DNA from: an uncultured Lachnospiraceae bacterium
Lineage (GTDB): Bacteria; Bacillota; Clostridia; Lachnospirales; Lachnospiraceae
Length of the DNA: 64,000 nt
NCBI GenBank assembly: GCA_903789615.1
Contig: CAIFEV010000002.1
Span: forward strand, 248,001-312,000
Reading direction: 5' to 3'
Below, in pieces: positions 1-7,975 of the stretch. Within the stretch, counting starts at the first letter, position 1; every line of letters begins with the position of its first letter. A model generated the notes under the pieces. It was not told where the DNA came from. It did no database searches and saw only the letters and a list, made by a program, of their open reading frames with translations. The position numbers and the translations under genes are program-made.

Positions 1-215
1 CTGTCAAACAGTACATAAAGCGTCTTCTTGCTCATTCCCAGCTTCCGGGCAAGACTGTTCATGGTGAATTTCAGTCCGTACTCGTTAAACAGGTCGATGA
101 CCGCTCTCAGAACCTTTCTTTTCGTATCTTCTGTATCCACGAAGCCCCCTGTTCTTCCGCCCCTGCGGCCGGATCCTGTGGAAACCGTCATCACGTTTTT
201 GGTTTCCTCTATCAT
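1..215 (-). CDS. TetR-family transcriptional regulator, N-terminal part (cut by window start)
   Basis: The reading frame starts at ATG 215 and runs off the left edge, giving about 71 residues. After a basic, glycine-rich N-tail (residues 15-25), residues about 30-71 form a TetR-type helix-turn-helix: KRKVLRAVIDLFNEYGLKFT, then the recognition region SLARKLGMSKKTLYVLFD. The C-terminal ligand domain lies outside the window. It is divergent from the binding-protein gene that starts at 391, so it may regulate it, but no operator was assigned. The TetR domain is clear; the ligand is unknown. Confidence 0.8.
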   Translation of the reverse strand, partial: MIEETKNVMTVSTGSGRRGGRTGGFVDTEDTKRKVLRAVIDLFNEYGLKFTMNSLARKLGMSKKTLYVLFD

Positions 216-390
216 AATCGCTGTATATTTGGTTATCAAGGTGTTGAATCTGACAAATTTCAATATGATATTTGTGCATATTGTATGTAAATATTGTAAT
301 ACGCACTCCAATCCGTTATACTTACTGATAATAATCGGCGCTCTGATTCGTATCAGGCGCGGGGGAAAACACGGAAAAGGAGGGTGTTTT

Positions 391-1773
391 ATGAAACGAA
401 AATTACCTGGAGTACCCGTTTTAGCTCTGATTCTTACAGGCTCACTGCTGGCAGGATGCGGAGCCGGAAGTGGAGGAGCTGTCTCTGGATCTGCTTCCGC
501 TTCTGCCGCATCTTCATCACCTCAGACAACTGTCGGAAGCACCTCATCCGGGAACGGCAGTGACGTGAAACTGTCTATCGCCTGGTGGGGGAATCAGGTG
601 CGCAATGACCGGACCTCAAAAATTCTGGAGATGTATACAGAAAAGCACCCGAACGTGACTTTCGACCTTCAGCCTGCATCCTGGGGTGACTATTTTACAA
701 AAATCTCTACCGCTGCAGCCAGCCAGAATGAGCCGGACATTCTGCAGCTTGGCTACAATTCGTATCTCCCTCAATACGCCTCGAACGGCACTCTTCTGGA
801 CCTCCAGCCTTACGTTGACAGCGGCGCTCTGGACGTATCAACCATCGACCAGTCCATTATCGACTCCGGAACCATTGACGGCAAACTGGTCGCCATTTGC
901 GCCGGCGTAAATGCTCCGGCCATGATGTACAACAAAACACTGACGGATTCTCTTGGCATCACGATTCCTGACCAGATGACGATGGATGAGTTCGAAGAGA
1001 TCTGCCGTCAGATTTATGAGAAGAGCGGTGTGCGCACCGATCTGGGATACGGCAACGCCGAATCCATCATGCAGTACATAATGCGCGGCGAAGGAATGGC
1101 CGATATGTTCAGCAACGGCAAGCTCTCCTCTTCTGATCCGTCAGCTTTTGTCCCGTTTTTCAAGGTTTATGAAGACGGTCTGAAAGAGGGATGGATGCTG
1201 GATGCTGCGACCTATGCCGAGCTCACCCTGAATTCTGTTGAGCAGAGTCCGATGGTATATTATTCTTCACCGGAAACGCAGTCCTGGTGTGCCTGCAACT
1301 GGTCCAATCAGCTGACCGCTTTCCGAAAAGCCGCACCGGAAGGAACAGAAATTGCGTACAGTTCCTGGCCGGCTGCCGATCCGAAAAAAGCGGATTACCT
1401 GCATCCTTCTCAGTATTTCAGCTGTGGCGCACACAGCAAAAATCCGGATGAAGCCGTCGCCGTTCTGAATTACATTATTAACGATATCGATGCCAATAAA
1501 GTTCTTCTGGCGGAAAGAGGCATTCCCGCTGCTTCAGCCGTATCAAACGCTATCGCACCGGAACTCTCAGAAGACAACCAGGCTGAAATCGCTTTTATCC
1601 AGAATGTTGTAACGCCCAATTCATCGGCTATTACACCAATCGGCCCTGCAAAATCCGCTGAAGTATTTCAAAATGCCAACACACTTGTGGAACAGGTTCT
1701 CTATGGTCAGATGACCGCAGAGGATGCTTCCGCCCAGTTTGTCTCACAAGCTTCCTCAATCTTAGGCAGCTGA
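391..1773 (+). CDS. Extracellular sugar-binding lipoprotein of an ABC transporter (family 1)
   Basis: A 460-residue solute-binding lipoprotein, probably anchored outside the membrane to capture a carbohydrate for an ABC importer. The signal peptide ends in the lipobox LLAGC (Cys23), followed by a Ser/Ala/Thr-rich linker (about 25-60). The mature part has the family-1 pattern: LSIAWWGNQVRND near the start, then LDLQPYVDSG and PAMMYNKTL. The frame is open further upstream, but ATG 391 is preceded by AAAAGGAGGG and begins the signal peptide. No permease gene adjoins it, so it must work with permeases encoded elsewhere. A strong terminator follows. The substrate cannot be told from sequence. Confidence 0.9.
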   Translation: MKRKLPGVPVLALILTGSLLAGCGAGSGGAVSGSASASAASSSPQTTVGSTSSGNGSDVKLSIAWWGNQVRNDRTSKILEMYTEKHPNVTFDLQPASWGDYFTKISTAAASQNEPDILQLGYNSYLPQYASNGTLLDLQPYVDSGALDVSTIDQSIIDSGTIDGKLVAICAGVNAPAMMYNKTLTDSLGITIPDQMTMDEFEEICRQIYEKSGVRTDLGYGNAESIMQYIMRGEGMADMFSNGKLSSSDPSAFVPFFKVYEDGLKEGWMLDAATYAELTLNSVEQSPMVYYSSPETQSWCACNWSNQLTAFRKAAPEGTEIAYSSWPAADPKKADYLHPSQYFSCGAHSKNPDEAVAVLNYIINDIDANKVLLAERGIPAASAVSNAIAPELSEDNQAEIAFIQNVVTPNSSAITPIGPAKSAEVFQNANTLVEQVLYGQMTAEDASAQFVSQASSILGS

Positions 1774-1794
1774 CATGTAAGTGCAGCTGCTTCC

Positions 1795-1826
1795 GGTCCC
1801 GGGCCCGGACGCCCGGGACCATTTTC
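1795..1826 (+). terminator. Rho-independent terminator after the orphan binding protein
   Basis: A perfect 10-bp stem GGTCCCGGGC / GCCCGGGACC with loop CCGGAC is followed by ATTTTCC. It lies 21 bases after the stop of the binding-protein gene. Confidence 0.85.
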
Positions 1827-1859
1827 CTGTATCAGGCTGTCTTTCTCACCTGAAAGATA

Positions 1860-2345
1860 TCAGAACGTCAGCCGCATCTGATACCACGTCACTCCGCCAT
1901 GGCTTGACTTCTCCGTGATTCCCTCGTTCACGAATCCGAACTTCGCATAATACGGGACCAGTCTCTCCTTGCAGGTGAGCACGAGGCCGAGCCTGCCCTG
2001 CTCCCTGGCGTCATGGATCGCGCGGGTGATAAGCTTACCGGCAAGCCCGCGCCGCCGGTGCGAAGGAATCGTGTTCACGCCGAAGATCATCTGCCACTTC
2101 CCGTTTTCGTTGTGCATATCTGCCTTTTCGTACATTTCATCGGTCAGATCGGATTCATCCGTCACAAAACCGTCAACAAAAGATACCAGCAGATCTCCGT
2201 CAAACATAAGCCAGAAATGACTGCCATAGTGGCGGATTCTGTCTTCAAACTCCGCTGCCGTCGCGGCTTCCGCCGCTGGAAAGCACTGCGCCTCCACCGA
2301 CGCGACTGCCTTTAGATCGGCAAGTGTGGCATTTCGTATAAGCAT
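1860..2345 (-). CDS. GNAT-family N-acetyltransferase
   Basis: A 161-residue acetyltransferase; the GNAT family moves the acetyl group of acetyl-CoA to an amine. Motif A is visible as GVNTIPSHRRRGLAGKLI (R-x-x-G-x-A, acetyl-CoA pyrophosphate binding), and the C-terminal strand and helix as VPYYAKFGFVNEG. Start 2345 is preceded by GGGAGAAGGG; the longer open frame upstream would run through a terminator hairpin. The gene stands alone, and its leader contains that terminator about 23 nt before the start codon, which hints at attenuation. The acceptor substrate is unknown. Confidence 0.85.
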   Translation of the reverse strand: MLIRNATLADLKAVASVEAQCFPAAEAATAAEFEDRIRHYGSHFWLMFDGDLLVSFVDGFVTDESDLTDEMYEKADMHNENGKWQMIFGVNTIPSHRRRGLAGKLITRAIHDAREQGRLGLVLTCKERLVPYYAKFGFVNEGITEKSSHGGVTWYQMRLTF

Positions 2346-2367
2346 ACCCTTCTCCCTGCTGCACATA

Positions 2368-2399
2368 GAAAAAGCCTCCGAGGGGGTCGGAGACTTTTC
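2368..2399 (-). terminator. Terminator inside the leader of the GNAT gene (possible attenuator)
   Basis: On the minus strand AAAAGTCTCCGA, loop CCCCC, then TCGGAGGCTTTTT forms a terminator hairpin with a T run. It ends about 23 nt before the GNAT start codon and just ahead of its Shine-Dalgarno. It may terminate read-through from the epimerase-Nudix gene or act as a conditional terminator. Confidence 0.75.
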
Positions 2400-2423
2400 T
2401 GAAGGGGAAAACATTTGCATGAG

Positions 2424-2478
2424 TAAAACGAACGGCAGCTTTTTTTTGGGGGGTGTTGCTGCATCTCTGTTCGTTTTA
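2424..2478 (-). repeat. Inverted repeat in the GNAT leader
   Basis: TAAAACGAAC (2424-2433) and GTTCGTTTTA (2469-2478) are perfect 10-bp complements. A nested GCAGC (2435-2439) / GCTGC (2458-2462) pair extends the hairpin. It precedes the leader terminator of the GNAT gene by about 25 nt. Its function is not known. Confidence 0.7.
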
Positions 2479-2589
2479 TGTCTGCAATACTACCGGTAAA
2501 TTGAGAACATTCTGTGAACGAATTTTGACAAAATCGTGAAATCGAAACACATTTTCCCGGTTTTGCGCAATTCGCCTGTCTGCTGTCCA

Positions 2590-4125
2590 TTACCTTCTCG
2601 TCTTGTACAGCAGCCACGCCATGACATGTACAGCCTGCTCAAACATACCGGCCGAAACGATCCCGTCCAGTTCTTTCTCCGTCATATGTTCAACCTTTAA
2701 AAACTCTGTGTCATCCAGTTTCTGCTCACCGGTCTTCCGGCAGGCATCCGCAAAATAAATATAGGCGAAGTTGTCCGACAGCGTCGCCTCCGCAGGCTCT
2801 ACCATGAGCTGTGTCCAGGAGTCCGACGTATAGCCGGTTTCCTCCAGGAGTTCCCGCTTTGCCGCCGCGAGTGCCGTCACAGATTCACAGCCCCCGAGGC
2901 TGCCATCCGTATACTCAGCTTCCGGACCTCGCTCAATGCCGCCCGCCGGGAACTCGCAGGTCACCTTGTGTACGCCGGTGCGGTACTGTCTGACACAGAG
3001 AAACTTTCCCTTTTCATCCCGCGCGACGATAACTACAAAATCTCTGCGGCTGTAATTGTAGTACGGGCTGAATTCCCGTCCGTCCGGAAATCTGTAGCGC
3101 ACCCGCCGGAAATCGATCCAGCGGTCCTGTACCAGATGTTCCACGCTGACCGGCTCCCAGACAAGTTCCGGGTCCTCCATATTTTTTCTGTCCGTATCCC
3201 GCAGGCTCCGGATTCCGTCCTCAAAGGTGAACTGCTCTTTAAATCCAAGCTCCTTCAGACCGCTCACATCCGGGATCAGGTCTGCCGCGCCCTCGGCGTT
3301 GTTTCCTCGCGTGCCAAATTCCAGTTTTCCGCCGCCGCCGCAGAGCTGCTGCACAGCCAGAACATACTCGCGAAGCGGTCTGTTCTCATGCCCGGCGATG
3401 TCATAGATTACCCTGTGCGTATCCGGACTCAGGGACACCAGCGCGATCGCCGATGCCGCATCCCGGACCTCCATGAAATTCCACATCTGCGTGCACGGTC
3501 CGAGACTGAACTGCTCATCTTTCAGGCATGCGCGTATGAGTGTCGTAATCAGGGTCTTCGGATGATCGCCGTGGCCATAGATCGAATAAATCCGCAGATG
3601 CACAAACTGCATCGGCCCACCGGCAGCGTTTCTTTCCGCCCAGTCGCCGAACGCCAGCTTGGCCTTCCCGTACTCGCTCACCGGTGCCGGCTTCTCGTGG
3701 CTTCCGCGGCCGTATTCCGCCTGACTTCCCGCAAAGACAAAGCGCTTCGCGCCGGCCGCCTCCGCAAGCCAGAACGCCTTTATGGCATTGCTGTAATTCT
3801 TTTCTTCCAGACCGGCATCCGTCCGCGACTTCGTGCCGCCGTCATCCCACGAGAAATGCAGCCACGCATCGATCCTGCCAAGCTGCTCAAGAAGTCCGGC
3901 GCATCCGGCCAGAAACACCTCTTTTCCGTCAGCGGTGCCCGGAAGACTGTCAAAATCCACCAGAATGATTTCAGCTTTCTGCAGGACAGGATCCTTCTCA
4001 ACGACAGCCTTATTGCGGCTGGCCGGGCGTATGATCCCGGTCACGCGGCATCCCTGCCGTATAAGTTCCCTGGCAGTATGACTTCCCACAAAACTTGTGA
4101 TTCCCGTTACGACAACTCTGTTCAT
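2590..4125 (-). CDS. Fusion of NAD-dependent epimerase/dehydratase and Nudix hydrolase
   Basis: A 511-residue two-domain protein. Residues 1 to about 310 are an extended short-chain dehydrogenase: the nucleotide-binding start VVVTGITSFVGSHTARELI, a SQAEYG segment and the catalytic YGKAK (YxxxK). Residues about 330-511 are a Nudix hydrolase resembling ADP-ribose pyrophosphatases, with PAGGIERG and the core REL-LEETGY. The box is interrupted by an insertion of about 17 residues between the glycine loop and REL. The start has GGGAAG upstream. Either domain alone is common; together they suggest a nucleotide-sugar or NAD-derivative substrate. The real substrate is unknown. Confidence 0.85.
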   Translation of the reverse strand: MNRVVVTGITSFVGSHTARELIRQGCRVTGIIRPASRNKAVVEKDPVLQKAEIILVDFDSLPGTADGKEVFLAGCAGLLEQLGRIDAWLHFSWDDGGTKSRTDAGLEEKNYSNAIKAFWLAEAAGAKRFVFAGSQAEYGRGSHEKPAPVSEYGKAKLAFGDWAERNAAGGPMQFVHLRIYSIYGHGDHPKTLITTLIRACLKDEQFSLGPCTQMWNFMEVRDAASAIALVSLSPDTHRVIYDIAGHENRPLREYVLAVQQLCGGGGKLEFGTRGNNAEGAADLIPDVSGLKELGFKEQFTFEDGIRSLRDTDRKNMEDPELVWEPVSVEHLVQDRWIDFRRVRYRFPDGREFSPYYNYSRRDFVVIVARDEKGKFLCVRQYRTGVHKVTCEFPAGGIERGPEAEYTDGSLGGCESVTALAAAKRELLEETGYTSDSWTQLMVEPAEATLSDNFAYIYFADACRKTGEQKLDDTEFLKVEHMTEKELDGIVSAGMFEQAVHVMAWLLYKTRR

Positions 4126-4250
4126 ATATACTTCCCGTCAGATGATATTGTTTTTTCTTATGATTTAATTATACCATTTTTTATTACGCCATTTTACCAG
4201 CAATATCATTTCTGACGGCATATCAGACCTCTCCGTGCACACTCCCGGAA

Positions 4251-5006
4251 TTACGGCAGGATCTCTCCGTCTGTTGAAATCGTCACAACCCGCCACGGAA
4301 GGAACTTTCCGCTGTTTTTCAGCGCTGTTTCCACCGCGTGCTGCAGTCCGCCGCAGCACGGAACCTCCATACGCACGATTGTCACTTCCCGGATGTCATT
4401 GTTCCGGATGATCTCTGTGAGCTTTTCGCTGTAATCGATGTCATCGAGCTTCGGACAGCCGATCAGGGTAACCTTTCCGCGCATAAGATCGCGGTGAAAT
4501 CCTGCATAGGCATATGCGGTGCAATCCGCCGCGACCAGAAGTTTTGCACCCTGAAAATATGGTGCTTCCGGAGAAACCAGTTTGATCTGGACCGGCCACT
4601 GCCGCAGCTCGGAGCACTGTCTCACATCCCGGTTTTCTGTTTCATCCGGCTTGTCTGCGCGGTCAAACTGCTGCATGCGGGAGCCGGGGCATCCCTGAAA
4701 ATGGCCGGAATCCCCCGTTACCGGCGGAGTGAGCGACATCGCTCTCATAAAGATCTGCTTCTTTCTCTCCTCTTCCTTATGCTCTTCCACAGCTCTGGCA
4801 TCATACGCCGCGCTCTCCCGCTTTGTGATCCGGATCGCTCCGGCCGGGCACTCCGGCAGACAGTCCCCCATTCCGTCGCAGTAGTCGTCCCTGAGCAGTA
4901 CTGCCTTGCCGTCCACCATGCCGATCGCCCCCTCGTGGCACGCACCCGCACAGAGTCCGCACCCTGTGCATTTATCTCTGTCTATCTCAACAATCTCCCG
5001 TATCAT
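4251..5006 (-). CDS. 4Fe-4S dicluster ferredoxin-domain protein
   Basis: A 251-residue iron-sulfur protein. The first cluster motif is CTGCGLCAGAC (CxxCxxCxxxC). The second is the variant C-DGMGD-C-LPE-CP. The remaining 180 residues contain VAADCTAYAYAGF, LIGCPKLDD and a late VPCCGGLQHAV. Cysteine pairs of this kind occur in a conserved family of anaerobe ferredoxin-like proteins of unknown function. The start at 5006 follows GGAGGTG; the open frame upstream has no ribosome site. It probably transfers electrons in the cytoplasm. It is monocistronic and divergent from the HTH-Uma2 gene. Confidence 0.85.
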   Translation of the reverse strand: MIREIVEIDRDKCTGCGLCAGACHEGAIGMVDGKAVLLRDDYCDGMGDCLPECPAGAIRITKRESAAYDARAVEEHKEEERKKQIFMRAMSLTPPVTGDSGHFQGCPGSRMQQFDRADKPDETENRDVRQCSELRQWPVQIKLVSPEAPYFQGAKLLVAADCTAYAYAGFHRDLMRGKVTLIGCPKLDDIDYSEKLTEIIRNNDIREVTIVRMEVPCCGGLQHAVETALKNSGKFLPWRVVTISTDGEILP

Positions 5007-5205
5007 AAAACACCGCACCTCCAGGTTTTCTGCTTTTCTGATATGCCTGACAACATAATACGCAGCGAAAGCATCTCCGCGCACTGCGCTTTTTACGCTT
5101 CTGCGCTCTATCGCCGTATTCTATCACCCCGGCACACGGCTTTACGTTGTCTGCACAACCGATTTCTTCACATGGCAGATTGACCGTTTGTTTCTTTATC
5201 CATAT

Positions 5206-5229
5206 AATATATCCGTTAGCGGATATATT
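5206..5229. promoter_or_regulatory. Perfect palindrome in a divergent intergenic region (candidate operator)
   Basis: AATATATCCG (5206-5215), spacer TTAG, CGGATATATT (5220-5229): a perfect 10-bp dyad with a 4-nt spacer. It sits in the 320-bp gap 5007-5326 between the divergent ferredoxin gene and HTH-Uma2 gene. The dyad is AT-rich except for its CCG/CGG core, typical of dimeric repressor operators. Apart from this dyad and the Shine-Dalgarno sites nothing else was recognised in the gap. Confidence 0.6.
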
Positions 5230-5326
5230 CTGGAAATATTTTTTCCATTTACGGTTGCTTTTCGGCTATTTATGATGTACACTGTTCTCAGGTCAGAAAA
5301 TTGCTGTAAAAAAAGGAGACCTCCCA

Positions 5327-6265
5327 ATGATGACACCGGAAGAGCTGAAAGAAGCAAAAAAGAAAAAGGGATACACGAGCCGGAAACTCTCGGAGCTCTC
5401 AGGCGTTCCTCTCGGGACCATTCAGAAGATCATGTCCGGGGCAACTTCTGCTCCCAGGCTGGACACCATGAATGCTCTGGAGCGGGTCCTGATGAGTCCG
5501 GATCCGGAAGTTTCCTACAGCTCTTCCGGGCTCTCATCACAAGCGCTGTTCGTTGAGGAAGCTTCCGTTCCGTTCGGGAGCAATCCTTCCCGCCCATCCA
5601 TCCGGTCATTTCCGGACAGCCGCGCCTCCGGCTGCGTCAGTCCTGATTCTTTCCACACGAATACTCCCTCCATACATGCGTCTCCCGCGCAATGTACGGC
5701 TGTACCTGAAAATGTTCTGTTTGAAACTATCGGCGGAAAGCGCTATGCTCTCCCGGATTTCGGCGGCATCCATCAGCTTCTGGCCGCCGAACTGTACCGT
5801 CAGCTTGCAGATGCACTCCCGGAAGAAAGGCCTTCTGAAGGAAAGTCGGCTTCAGGACACAGTCTGCCTCTTATCTGCCTGACTCCGTTTCCGCTTGAAC
5901 TGCCGGGTTATCCCGGTTCTGAGCTGTTTCCGGATGTTTTTGTGGCAGAAGGGCAGATACAGATACACCCCGGACGGATCACAGGAATTCCGGTCTTCGT
6001 CGCGGAGATCGCCTCTCCTTCCACAAGAAAGAGAGACACCTCCCTGAAGCTGGAAACCTATGTATCCGCCGGGGTATCCGAATACTGGGTTATTGATCCG
6101 ACTGACCGCAGCGTCATGCGCTGTGACATCGCTCACGACAACCGGATCGCTCTGTTTACTTTCGGGACGCCGGTGCCGGTACTTACACCGTCCGTCGCCT
6201 GCGTCATAGACACCGCCCGGTTTGACGAGCTGATCCGACGGTACACGGCGCTCACCGTCGTCTGA
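5327..6265 (+). CDS. Helix-turn-helix fused to Uma2/DUF820-type nuclease-like domain
   Basis: 312 residues. Residues 1-55 are a Cro/CI-type HTH (KLSELSGVPLGTIQKIMSG). Residues about 130-312 match the Uma2 family of PD-(D/E)XK nuclease-fold proteins: the family signature PDVFVAEG, then VFVAEIASPSTRKRD, KLETYVSAGVSEYWVIDP. The presumed catalytic Asp, Glu and Lys are all present. The linker (60-120) is Ser/Pro-rich. AAAAGGAGAC precedes the tandem ATG start. Uma2 proteins are widespread and their role is not settled; the HTH suggests DNA targeting or autoregulation. It stands alone next to the dyad at 5206. Confidence 0.85.
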   Translation: MMTPEELKEAKKKKGYTSRKLSELSGVPLGTIQKIMSGATSAPRLDTMNALERVLMSPDPEVSYSSSGLSSQALFVEEASVPFGSNPSRPSIRSFPDSRASGCVSPDSFHTNTPSIHASPAQCTAVPENVLFETIGGKRYALPDFGGIHQLLAAELYRQLADALPEERPSEGKSASGHSLPLICLTPFPLELPGYPGSELFPDVFVAEGQIQIHPGRITGIPVFVAEIASPSTRKRDTSLKLETYVSAGVSEYWVIDPTDRSVMRCDIAHDNRIALFTFGTPVPVLTPSVACVIDTARFDELIRRYTALTVV

Positions 6266-6270
6266 ATCTG

Positions 6271-7764
6271 TCAGGCGTCACTTCTGGAATACTGGTTCTT
6301 CATGCCGCTGCTGGCCGCAAAAAGAACCTTGTTGAGGACATCCTGCGTTTCTTTTCTGGCCATGTCTGCCATCTGCTCATTGTGCTTCATCAGGAACTTC
6401 CGGACTTTCTTTTCATCCGTCTTCTGTCCGGATGTTCCGCCGAATTTCTTTTCAAATGCCTCGTCCGTCTCCCGCAGCATCTGGCGGGCTTTCGCACCGA
6501 CGCTGTTCTGGTAGCGCTCGATGAGGTTGGCACAGGCTGCCCAGTGCGCATCCGCAAGGGCCCCGATGATCCGGTTTACCCAGTAGAAATTCTCTGTCGT
6601 AGCGTCCGCTCTGCCGTCCCGGATATAAGCGGGTGTATCCGTAACATTGGTATAGAACGGTACAAACGCATTGAACACATTGGAGGCAAAGGCAAGCCAC
6701 TGCACCGCTGCGATCTCCTTCGGATATCCGGGCCGTATCTGTGTGCAGGCAAGGAAATTGGTCCGGTTCACACCGATCGAGCGGTATTTGCCGCGTTTTC
6801 CGTCGATATCCGTCTTTGCGTACGGGTCATACGGCGTCCCCTGATAATGAGAGGAAAGGAGATATTTCACATCCTCGACGGTGATTTTGTGCTCCGGAAC
6901 CATGCTCCAGGGCAGCGTGTCCGACTCCGGCCCGAAGTGGCAGCCCTCCCCGTCCCAGTCTGCCGCATGCGGATTCAGATACCGCTCCATGAACCAGGCG
7001 CGCGGCGTGTTGTATACATGGTCCGCGTCGTCATGGCTCCCGAGAGACGGCCGGGCTTCCCAGTCGCTGCAAGCGGAAAGATCCTCTTCGCGCATCGAAA
7101 GATTCAGATGATTCTTCTCAATCCAGGACACGAGATCTGCCGAGCACATGTGCGACGCCTGTGCGCCGCCCGCATCGACAAAGTCAAAGCGGTCGATGCC
7201 CAGCTGATTCGGTCCGACCACATAAGCGTCGTCCGGCACGCGCTTTGCAATCCAGTGATGCCCGCCGACCGACTCAAACCACCAGATTTCATCCACATCC
7301 TGAAATCCGATGCCATTCATCTCATACGTTCCGTACTGCTCAAGAAGGCTACCGAGGCGCTGTACGCCCTCCCTTGCGGAGTGAATATACGGGAGCACAA
7401 TGGTGAGGAGATCTTCCTCTCCGATTCCGTCCTTCACGAGCGGATCCGCACCGAGTACCCTGGCATTGCTGGTGATCGTCTCGGTCTCCGACATGGCGAC
7501 ACCGGCTGCGTTGATACCGGCCTCACCCCAGATCCCCTCATCACTCACCGCATTCGGGCAGGCAGAATACGGCAGGGGATTTTCGGGAAGTGTGACCGAA
7601 AATTTGCTCAGAACAGACTTATACGAAACCGGCTGATCCTCCGGTCTGACTATGATACATTTCTTCGGCATAAAATGCCCGGCCCCGGAATCCTCATTCC
7701 TGGCCATAAGCGTCGATCCGTCAGCGCTGGCTTTCTTTCCGACCAAAATTGTTGTACACGGCAT
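6271..7764 (-). CDS. C69-family dipeptidase
   Basis: 497 residues of the peptidase family C69 (PepD/U34), N-terminal-nucleophile dipeptidases that cleave a broad range of dipeptides. The start MPCTTILVGKKASADGSTLMARNEDSG holds the nucleophile Cys3 and the conserved ARN-D/E-DS segment. Later DEIWWFESVGGHHWIAKRVPDD is also a family signature. The length is normal. CAGGAGG lies before the start. It converges with the HTH-Uma2 gene (5-base gap) and is divergent from the MocR-type gene at 7976. Probably cytoplasmic, since no signal peptide is seen. Confidence 0.92.
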   Translation of the reverse strand: MPCTTILVGKKASADGSTLMARNEDSGAGHFMPKKCIIVRPEDQPVSYKSVLSKFSVTLPENPLPYSACPNAVSDEGIWGEAGINAAGVAMSETETITSNARVLGADPLVKDGIGEEDLLTIVLPYIHSAREGVQRLGSLLEQYGTYEMNGIGFQDVDEIWWFESVGGHHWIAKRVPDDAYVVGPNQLGIDRFDFVDAGGAQASHMCSADLVSWIEKNHLNLSMREEDLSACSDWEARPSLGSHDDADHVYNTPRAWFMERYLNPHAADWDGEGCHFGPESDTLPWSMVPEHKITVEDVKYLLSSHYQGTPYDPYAKTDIDGKRGKYRSIGVNRTNFLACTQIRPGYPKEIAAVQWLAFASNVFNAFVPFYTNVTDTPAYIRDGRADATTENFYWVNRIIGALADAHWAACANLIERYQNSVGAKARQMLRETDEAFEKKFGGTSGQKTDEKKVRKFLMKHNEQMADMARKETQDVLNKVLFAASSGMKNQYSRSDA

Positions 7765-7975
7765 ACTGTTAACATCCTCCTGTTCCGGGTATTGTCTTAT
7801 CTATCACCGGAACCCTTTCAGGATAGCACAGCGCAGCGCAAAAGGCGAACCAAAGCATTTTCCGGCAATTCCTGTATCGCTTATATTTCTTACATTTCTT
7901 GCAATATCAGGCCCGGTTCTTTAAAATCCAAAGAAACCCTGAATGCTCTTCAGAAAAGAAGAAAGGAGGCCGATT

